A stretch of DNA of 64,000 nt from positions 16,594,001-16,658,000 of the forward strand of contig AP031354.1 of assembly GCA_037833965.1 (NCBI GenBank), written 5' to 3'. The position numbers were made by a program, and so were the translations under genes. The stretch comes from Marchantia polymorpha subsp. ruderalis (lineage: Eukaryota > Streptophyta > Marchantiopsida > Marchantiales > Marchantiaceae). The notes below the pieces were generated by a model. That model ran no database searches, was not told the DNA's origin, and saw only the letters and a program-made list of their open reading frames with translations. Of the stretch, positions 56,163 to 64,000 are shown piece after piece. Position 1 is the first letter of the stretch; each line of letters opens with the position of its first letter.

Positions 56163-58097
56163 CGACGAAGTAATACAGCCAGTTCCAACGCGTATCAGTA
56201 CCTCAAGTTGCTGACCATGGACATAGCGCACCCTGACCATAGACATAACTCATCACAGACCTATCGCAACTTTCTCAGCCGGTGAGTCTGATTTGGCAGC
56301 CAAGGTAGCTCGGGACAGTACAGCTGCCCCGTTTCAGTGAGAGGCTGAGCATCGATCGCAACACAGGAAGGTGCCGAGCAGATCCAAATGTCGTACGAGG
56401 CAGTACACGATTTGAAGAAAGCTCCTCACAAGCAGTTGCTGGCTCATTTGGTGATCGTCGGGTTAAACCTCGCCCAAGACATAACCACCCAACAAACCAG
56501 ATACATATGGGGTGAGTTTAAATTTATCGTAACACATACATGTTTTTAATGTGAAATGTTATATGTCATAAATGAGAATCATGGATGTTTTTATTACTAA
56601 CAATAAATGTATTTAGCAAACTTAAAACTAATCAAGACAGGAGATACTTTCTCGTACTGAAAGGTTCGGAGTAAATCTTTAACAAATACGCCAGAGTCAA
56701 ATCCGAACACTGTATATACATTAAGGACAATATGGAAGGAAAAAAACTTATATGTGAAGAACATTATAGCAAACATTGCGTCAAATCCCTGCAATTATGA
56801 TGGAATTTGGAAAAAAATAATTTGTAATTGGGTAAGTGTACTAGATATAAATTAATTACATGACTAAAATTGTGCTATAAAGCCTCTTATTTATCTTAAA
56901 ACCTACATTCAAATGAAGTGAATTTTGTGAATTCTGTATAATTATAAGAGAATGAAAGAGATGATGCAGCCACAAATCATTTATTGGAAAAAGAGAATAC
57001 AGTAGAATGACCTTATGTAACAAAAATGTGTAATGTAAAGATTACAAGCACTACATTTGCATTTTTGGGCAAAATATGGCTTTTGTTTCACTTTGGACAC
57101 TTCTCTTGTTTTTGCAGTTGCGCTATTCGAGAAAAGTCATTTTGAAATCTACAAATTGATACACATACAGTGAGGAATAGCTCTCTATATAGCCATTCCA
57201 CTAGTCACAAATTGAATCCGTATGGAAAAGTTAAGCTTATTTTCCATTCAGTCTCAACATTCGACAAAGTGTAATCTCAGGTTCTCGTAACATACTCTCA
57301 CTGGCGTTACCCTCAGGATTGTGGGCATTGCCATCGGAGTAGGCGCGGAGATCCTTATCCTTTCCAGATTCAGATTCTCGCGGATTTTCAAGCGTCCGTG
57401 AGCATTTATTTGATCATTTCATATGTTGGCGTTTCTAGCAATCTTGGAGTTTGGAATTTGCACTTCGCCTTTGGCATTTCGGCACTTTTTTGTTTAGGTT
57501 ACAAACTTTGTCTTCGGCTATGCATTTCCATAATTCTGTTTCCGCACTATGATAGTGATGACTCGTCGTTTTTTTATTTCGGCTCTTTTCCATTTCCACA
57601 TTTTGGTTTTTCAAGTTTGGCGCTTCAGTAGTTTGACTGTTTGGCACTTCAACACTTTAATCCTTCCGGAAAAATGGCGCTTTTTACCTATGTCGCATAC
57701 CTATATTTGACTCTTCTTCATTTGAACTTCTCTCGTTTTTTACACTTTCTACATTTCTTCTTTTCATCATCTTGGCACTTAAATATAAATCATTCTGTAT
57801 AGCATTAAAATGGATTGTCATAGAGCATCAACTATATTTTTCGTATCATGTTTGTCGAAGATGTGCGTATGACTTGTGAAATCCGAGTTTTTTTCAACTC
57901 ATATATATCTTTCATGACTTTTTGAAAGCTCATTATATATATTTACTATATATAATATGTATTATATAAATTTTTATGTTTTTTTGAATAGTTGCACATT
58001 AAAAATTTTCTTCACTCATCACTTCATTTCAACACTCATGAACATTTAAAGTATTTTTCAAAAATACTCTTCATGAATGACATACTCATATGCTACC

Positions 58098-58298
58098 AAA
58101 TTATTAGCAATTTGGTACTACACCAAATTGCTAAATAATAGGGCTAAACCCTAAACCCTTGCTACCAAATTATAAGTGGATTTGGTATTTGGTAAGTATG
58201 TACTATAGAGAGGTAGTTTTGAATAAATTGGCAATTGCAAATTGCTTGCAAGTTGCCAATTTGCTTGCAACTTGATACTCTACCTCTCTATAGTACAT
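58098..58298. repeat. Two hairpins bracketing a telomere-like motif
   Basis: The first hairpin, about 58104-58138, has arms TTAGCAATTTGGT and ACCAAATTGCTAA. CTAAACCCTAAACCC (two plant telomeric units) follows at 58144-58158. The second inverted repeat has perfect 18-base arms at 58198-58215 and 58281-58298 (ATGTACTATAGAGAGGTA) around a 65-base loop that itself repeats TTGCTTGCAA. TGCTACCAAATTAT occurs before and after the first hairpin. Confidence 0.75.
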
Positions 58299-58989
58299 AA
58301 TCTAAATATTATCAAAAAATAAAATAAGGTATATCATGTAATTTTCTTTGATTTGAATTTCGATAATAATTAATATTTTGAAAAATAAAAATAATTATTT
58401 TATACAATCTAGAAATTTTATTAATTTTTATGTTGACATGAATAATGTGTGATAAAATTAATATTAACGTGAGCAAAATAGTCTGGCACTGATAGTGGTA
58501 GTGGCAGATCTTAAGGGGACCAGGACGGCAACCCTCAACTGAGGCAGGAACCTTGAAGTATCAGATATACTAAAGCTGGATCTCGTCACTTCATTCAAAC
58601 CGAATACAGAAACTTGAAACATCTCAGAACGTTGCAGACATGTGGAGGCATCTGAGAGACTGCAGATTTACACACATATTCTTGGACATGATTTCAAGCT
58701 AAGCGTTTTTCCTTTTCCAACCTGACAGCTCAAACCTGGTGTAGCCTTTCCAACGGCGTTCAACCTGAAAAGTTGCATAATAAACAGAAGCAAATCCCAG
58801 ATCAAGATTTTGACCTTCACCCGGATCCCTGATGCCACTGACTTCATGGCGGCGGCATAGTCCACTCGGGACTCTCCAGAGATCTCATGATTTCAGTCAA
58901 TCCATTCATTGTTAACTATCAACTTTACTTTACATTCGCTTTCAAAATATCAAACATGTATATACGTTATACACAAGTATGTATATAAA

Positions 58990-59160
58990 TTAGTCTCTTC
59001 GAAAAAATTACTTTAGTCTACTCGAAAACATTAATTTAGGTTAATTTAGTCTCTTAAAAAATTTAATCTAGTCTAATTTAGTCTATCAAAAATGTAATTT
59101 AGATCAATTTAAATTCTAAAAATTAAAAATTAGATTAATTTAGTTTGCTAAAAAATTCTA
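58990..59160. repeat. Degenerate AT-rich tandem repeat
   Basis: Motifs of the form AATTTAGTCT, each followed by a short A-run, recur about every 30-40 bases with many substitutions. An isolated further copy lies near 59272. This is low-complexity tandem DNA with no coding capacity. Confidence 0.6.
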
Positions 59161-59312
59161 GAATTTTTTATTTTACATTAATTTATAAAATATTATTAAA
59201 AAACCATAAATTTTGCATACGTGTCCACTCTCCACGGGTTATAACATGTAACCGTCAAATCGCAGTTCCTTAATTTAGTCTCCTAATCACCATGAAATTT
59301 AGTTCATTTAAA

Positions 59313-59330
59313 CGACCGTATATACGGTCG
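59313..59330. repeat. Perfect 18-base palindrome
   Basis: CGACCGTATATACGGTCG is its own reverse complement. It stands alone in AT-rich DNA. It could be a protein-binding site or chance; no gene start is nearby. Confidence 0.8.
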
Positions 59331-61812
59331 CCTAATACAACCATGCCTGGTTATACAGGTAGACGAGTCCCTACGAGTCCATCGTGACTCTGTTGACCTT
59401 ATAACATCGGCGCGGATTCTCGTAACTGCGCTCGACCATATCGCGGGATCAGCAGCGGCTGCTGTCCAAGGAGATAATGAAAGGTCAATCTCAGTAAAGA
59501 CAAACGGTATAACAATCAATTGCTTAAAGAAGACCACCATTTTTTAACACAGCGATGAAATCTAGCGCCCAGGTCACATCCGTTCCTCCCACTATTCTTT
59601 ATGCCAATATACGGCCTTCTGGTGACAAGAACCTAGGCCGAAGAATGCGCATGCGGATGTCAGTGTCGTTGCTCTCTTGAGCTTGTCTATGTCTATAATT
59701 AAAATGATTTACGTACATAGCGGTGAGATTACGACTGTTGACTGGACATTCTCCATTGTAGTGTCAATGCATATTTCAGACAAGCGCACAGAAATGTGAA
59801 TTGTATTTCCTTCTGGGGATACCAACGAAATGTACAGACTACTTGGGATTGGAGCCGATCTCATAAGGAATACTTTACATGTGCCGGATGTGGGGAAAAC
59901 CATGAAGTTCATTCATTCATTTCAAGCCTTATAGTGACATTATTCCTGCCCCACAACATGCACACACAACTGCCACAGTAGTTCGGAAAAGGGTGAAAAT
60001 TCGGTGGATGAGATCACGAGGACCAGAATACTGCAAAGCACATGCAAGGAGAAACATTACAATTCCAATCGGTCCGTTCGTCTACCCTTCACAGTCAACA
60101 TGGGATCACCCGCCTTTTCGAGGGATTATAACACGTGCTTCGAACATTCTCTGGGCAACACCGATGAATCATAAGCAGAAACGAATGATGCATATGCTGA
60201 ATGAGCTTAGTTCACAAATTTCTCACTTTAGTTTTTGAGATGAAAATAATACTAACATGTTTTATCAATTACCGACAAATTTATTTGTTCCATGCCTTAA
60301 TAACTGCCGATCACAAAATTAACAATTGCATCCGAACTAAACTCCATGTCCTTCAAGGGCGTGCTGTACAGTTCTGTGATGTTCATTTAGCTCCCTACCT
60401 ATTGTTCGAATCAAGCAGAGAGCATTTACGATACTCTTATGATTGAGTGGAGGACAAATTGCTGTTGTTGAAATGGGTGTCTCGGTACATCAGTTCGTTA
60501 GCGATTTGTCAAGTGCGGGAAGCGTGGATTGATGCACGAGAAGAGGAGTACGCAGGGCTTACTCCAATTGAGTGACATTAGGATCGCACGGAAACCAGTT
60601 CAAGGCACGAAAGATTGGAAAGTGGATAGGGAGTTATGGTAGATTTGTTAGAATCAAATCTGGTCTCAGAATAGCGACTTTTGTCAGAGAGAAGACGTGC
60701 TCGATTTGGAAGTTCACCAGTGTAGTTACTCCATCGTTGACAATCATTTCGCTTGCATGGGGCTCGAGGCTTTCGATTCGACGTTGTACCGGAGGAAAAC
60801 GTCGAACGAAGGGTTTGGCATTTGAAATATGGCAAGCGACCATCATCACAGCACGCTGATGCTTTGATGATGACCAGCTTCACAATTACATTCTGCAGCG
60901 ATCAGGCACCGACAACTTTCCGAGGGAACGATGGTCTCCACTGTGTAAACGTTTAAGATGATGAACAATCTGAAATTCTCCGGTGTACGATTTTTCCCAT
61001 GAGAAAAATTTGTGAATCAATCGACTTTTTTATCGATGTACTCCAGCGCATCCAATTTGATCGTTCCGTCGGAATGTCAAGAATGCCCACTGATCTCCAG
61101 GGCAAGTCTAGTCCTTCGTCTGCGTACTTTCATCCAATCATTCGTCTGATGCATCTGATCGGGGAAAATATCGACTCACCAAGACCGCCTAGATTATTTG
61201 GATGTCCAAAGCGCACAATCTAATCTTGAAGAGCATGGAGCAGGGATGAGAGGTACAGCAGCAGTAGCAGATATTGTGTGCAAGGAAATTTGAGAAACAC
61301 ATGAGGCTTAAGTAACTTCGCAAAAGCTTTCGGCTTGACCGACCAACTTTAGTTTGGGCAGACAAATACGAATGTGTTGCAGTGGTCTGAAAACCATCGT
61401 CGAGATTCCTGGGGGTATACGAGTGTCAACCAACCTCGCATTGGTCAGCACAACAAGTAAATGCTGCTTGCATCGATTGCCCTTTGCAGACAGCAGTGAT
61501 GGTTTCATTAGTTCGATCTTCCGGCAACAGGAAAGGAGGATGGGCTGAATCCGAATCAGCATGAAATTGAACATTTCATGATTTCATCCCAATAGACTTT
61601 CATAAGAAAGAACAAGACGCCCCACTGCCTTGGAATTGACCTTTCGCAGAGATTCTCAGGCAGGGCCCTGTGCGACATTACAATCAGATGCAATGAGACG
61701 CAGATTCCGTAGGAGAGGACATTCACAGGATTTGTAGCCTGATGATGTAAAGAGTATCGACGAAATCGCTCAACAAGTCATCTAGGTTTGGGGATTTCAA
61801 TATCTGAGCACC

Positions 61813-63912
61813 ATGGAGAACGTAAAGGAGTTGTACGATATTGAGCATTCGGCTCCAGATGACTACAAGGGGCCGACCAAATACGAGACGGAGTTCATCA
61901 TCGGGCCCGTGGCCAACGCAGGCCTGAGCAAGATGCACGCCGCAATGCACACGGCACTGCACCACCACATGGGCAGAGGCCACAAGGATCGACACTGCTG
62001 CTCGCCCAATTTCGATCCGGGCATACGCCTGCGCTCCAGATCTCTGCGAAACAGCTTGGTCTACGGCACGAGGAAGGTTCGAACAAAAGGACTGAAAGTG
62101 GACGAATCGATCCGAATGATGCAGGTCAAGTTCCGATCGAGGTCGATCCGAGACAGCCTGGTCTACGGCACTCGGACCAAGAGATGCCGCCACAAGCAGT
62201 GCACGGCATGGGACCATCAGCACGAGTGGAACGAGGTTCTGGAAAAGTGGGACGTGCCAATGTCCATGCTCCACAACGAGAAGAAGCGGAGCGTATGGTT
62301 CGAAGCTCGACAGTCCGTCCTGGACCAGGAGATGATTCGCAGGAAGAGCATTCCGAGAAATCGCTACGGAGAGCTGGAGACGGATGGCGGGCTATACTGC
62401 GGATACTACCTTCCGGAGGTGATTCTCAGACCATGGCACCAAGGAGGCCACACTCACGACTTCTACCGCTACACTCGAGACATCAGGCCCGACGATTGGA
62501 TGTGGGAGCCGCAATGGTACGACCCAGAGCCAGAGAAGATCGAGTACCACATTCGAAAGATCAAGGAGCTGTGGAACTGGCACCGCAGGCGCAACCTAAT
62601 CGGGGATATGAGGTACATGTTCGCAAGAATCGCAGAAGCCCGAAGGCAGCGCCGGCATTTCCAGAGGCTCAAGCTTCGGCTCAAGAAGAAAGTGCTGCTG
62701 TGGACGGAACTGAATCGGAACAGCTTGTGGTTCAATCCGTGGCCAGAAGGCGACCAACAGCCCGAGCTAGTGCGGCGGAGCCTGATGATGATTTCTAAGA
62801 GGCTGAGCACTTGCGCGCCGATGTGGAACGAGTACTTCGCCGACCTACCGACCTGCGAGTTCTTCCTCAACCATCTGGACGAGCTGGCCCCGGAGGTATG
62901 GGAGAGATTCCACTTCAACTGCAAATTGCACAAGCATTTGGACCAGCACGAGAGGAGGGCCACTCTGCAGGCGCTCATCGCCGCGGCCAACGCCGAGCCC
63001 GTCGAGGAGGAGGAGAAAATCGTCCTGCCGCCATTGTGCGCACCCGTCTTGGCTCTGGAAGAATTTCGCAGGCAGTGGGCCGATCTTCGGGCTGAGTGGG
63101 CTGCAATCATGGCAGCCCGTGCTCCTCCGCCTGCGGAAATCCCCCCCACGATCGACGAAATCAAAGATGGCAAGAAAGGCTCGAAACAGCAGCAGCAGAA
63201 AGCTCTTCCTGCCGCCGCCATAGCCGAATCACAGCCTCCGAAAGCTCGAGCTTCAGCAGCAGCAGCAGCAGATTCGAAAGACAAGAAAGACGTTCGAGCT
63301 TCGAAAGACGAGAAAGACGTTCGAGCTTCGAAGGACGAGAAAGACGTTCGAGCTTCAAAAGCGCCGCAAGGTTCATCGAGCACGAAGCCGGGAATAGAGG
63401 CGCCGGAGAAGAAAGGCGTCGGGCCGGCAGTCCAACCGGCAGCGGGCGCGCCGGCGGCAAAGAGGAAGAAGAGCGTGAAGCTCGACCCGCCGCCGTTGCC
63501 GGCGCAGGTGGTGTTTCTGAAGAAAGGCGAGGGCCGGCAGTCCATGAGCAAGCCGCCGCCGACGGCGGCCGAGCTGAAGCTCCTCCTCCTCGACCGGCCG
63601 CTGCCGCCGGAGGAGGACCTGCCGGCTCCCGAACCCGTCGAGGAATACGTTCCGTTCAAGTTCCCGCTCAGGAAACGACGAGTCCGGTGGTCGATCATCG
63701 GCGGGAAAGTGCCGATTCTCCCGCCTCCCGGATCCCGGCCTCCTCTGTCGCCGGAGTCGGCCAAAGCCGCTCTCGATCTCCTGGACTTGGACGCGTTCGA
63801 GGCGAAGCTGGAGGCCGCGAAACCCAAGGTCGCCGAGAAAAAGGGCAAAGGGAAGGGCAAGGACGCCGTCGCCGGAAAGGACAAGAAGAAGGCTCAGCCG
63901 AAGAAGAAGTGA
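61813..63912 (+). CDS. Intronless gene for an unrecognised 699-aa basic, Trp-rich protein
   Basis: This single open frame of 699 codons starts in a good context (CACCATGG) and ends in a Lys-rich tail (KKAQPKKK) before a TGA. I do not recognise the family. Residues 1-350 are rich in Arg, His and Trp. An imperfect internal duplication is clear: RSRSLRNSLVYGTR (74-87) and RSRSIRDSLVYGTR (108-121), 34 residues apart. There are many paired aromatic and charged motifs (DDWMWEPQWYDPEPE, KELWNWHRRRN, LWFNPWPEG). The middle is predicted helical (ARIAEARRQRRHFQRLKLRL). From about residue 430 the chain is low-complexity Ala/Lys/Pro, with three tandem copies of a KDVRASKDE unit. It then returns to an ordered-looking stretch (EYVPFKFPLRKRRVRWSIIG). 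No signal peptide or membrane segment is seen. Codon third positions are GC-rich, unlike the AT-rich flank, which supports real coding. The absence of introns contrasts with most neighbours and could mean retroposition or an ancient intronless gene. Confidence 0.85.
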   Translation: MENVKELYDIEHSAPDDYKGPTKYETEFIIGPVANAGLSKMHAAMHTALHHHMGRGHKDRHCCSPNFDPGIRLRSRSLRNSLVYGTRKVRTKGLKVDESIRMMQVKFRSRSIRDSLVYGTRTKRCRHKQCTAWDHQHEWNEVLEKWDVPMSMLHNEKKRSVWFEARQSVLDQEMIRRKSIPRNRYGELETDGGLYCGYYLPEVILRPWHQGGHTHDFYRYTRDIRPDDWMWEPQWYDPEPEKIEYHIRKIKELWNWHRRRNLIGDMRYMFARIAEARRQRRHFQRLKLRLKKKVLLWTELNRNSLWFNPWPEGDQQPELVRRSLMMISKRLSTCAPMWNEYFADLPTCEFFLNHLDELAPEVWERFHFNCKLHKHLDQHERRATLQALIAAANAEPVEEEEKIVLPPLCAPVLALEEFRRQWADLRAEWAAIMAARAPPPAEIPPTIDEIKDGKKGSKQQQQKALPAAAIAESQPPKARASAAAAADSKDKKDVRASKDEKDVRASKDEKDVRASKAPQGSSSTKPGIEAPEKKGVGPAVQPAAGAPAAKRKKSVKLDPPPLPAQVVFLKKGEGRQSMSKPPPTAAELKLLLLDRPLPPEEDLPAPEPVEEYVPFKFPLRKRRVRWSIIGGKVPILPPPGSRPPLSPESAKAALDLLDLDAFEAKLEAAKPKVAEKKGKGKGKDAVAGKDKKKAQPKKK

Positions 63913-64000
63913 TCGACTCCTCTCTCTCTAAACTCTCGAGGCTTCACGAATTCTCGTTCAGCTCGTCCGGTGCAGAAATTCCTCTTCGCAGGGATCGATC
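63913..64000. other. 3' flank of the 699-aa gene
   Basis: Only 88 bases remain. They begin with a CT-rich stretch and are presumably 3' UTR. Confidence 0.5.

Larger units (their letters stand above)
55647..61812. other. Long gene-free interval with small repeats
   Basis: No defensible gene. The interval has a 20-base direct repeat (56011 and 56143), loose TTTGGCAYTT-type repeats (57400-57660), hairpins with a telomere-like motif (58098-58298), degenerate TTTAGTCT repeats (58990-59160) and an 18-base palindrome (59313). From 59.5 to 61.7 kb several short open frames on both strands, such as plus 59796-59981 with a CAGCGENH stretch, plus 60572-60859 and minus 60634-60849, could be a decayed gene or element. 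I cannot identify one. Confidence 0.4.

Noticed and set aside
62469-63884. A 471-codon minus-strand frame opposite the 699-aa gene
   Set aside because: It is open because of the GC-rich codon bias of the plus-strand gene, and it is Ser/Arg/Ala-rich with no domain. The plus-strand frame has the better start context and full length.

Overview
This is a window of land-plant nuclear DNA. Plant-type introns split most genes. The gene families are plant families: a class II formin with a PTEN-like head, a secreted DUF1680 glycosidase, a SKIP14-like F-box protein and a short Cys-rich metallothionein. A small metallothionein, single-looking core genes and long AT-rich gaps suggest a bryophyte, perhaps a liverwort. 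That is an impression from the sequence, and no species was established.

Layout. 0.5-1.4 kb: a two-exon metallothionein gene (+). 2.8-3.6 kb: a small inverted-repeat cluster. 4.75-9.46 kb: a secreted beta-L-arabinofuranosidase-like gene (-). 9.5-16.2 kb: no recognisable gene. 16.19-22.99 kb: a class II formin (-) with a CT-rich upstream region to about 24.7 kb. 24.8-29.5 kb: a very AT-rich gene-free block with a tandem and a fold-back repeat. 29.5-33.9 kb: nothing recognised. 33.89-36.42 kb: PRP38 splicing factor (-), head to head with Pescadillo (+, 37.42-41.66 kb) across 1.0 kb that holds a telo-box. 42.92-42.99 kb: a tRNA-Ala(UGC), whose 3' end has been swept into a tandem array (42.98-43.71 kb). 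44.4-51.3 kb: two apparently identical 2169-bp direct repeats flanking about 2.5 kb that contains a GC-rich 804-bp perfect tandem duplication and a long perfect palindrome. 54.2-55.6 kb: a SKIP14-like F-box gene (-). 55.7-61.8 kb: repeats only. 61.8-63.9 kb: an intronless gene for an unrecognised 699-aa basic protein (+).

The genes are mostly unrelated housekeeping or cell-biology loci: ribosome biogenesis (PES), splicing (PRP38), actin nucleation (formin), cell-wall glycan trimming (DUF1680), metal binding (MT) and ubiquitin-ligase targeting (F-box). They do not form a pathway. The only arrangement that suggests shared control is the divergent PRP38/PES pair.

The most unusual structure lies between 39.7 and 52.5 kb. 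Pieces of a PES intron, the tRNA 3' end and several anonymous segments have been duplicated locally in direct orientation, in places with no visible divergence. The 699-aa protein is the least explained coding gene. I found no CRISPR, operon or defence-like system, as expected for a plant nuclear sequence.
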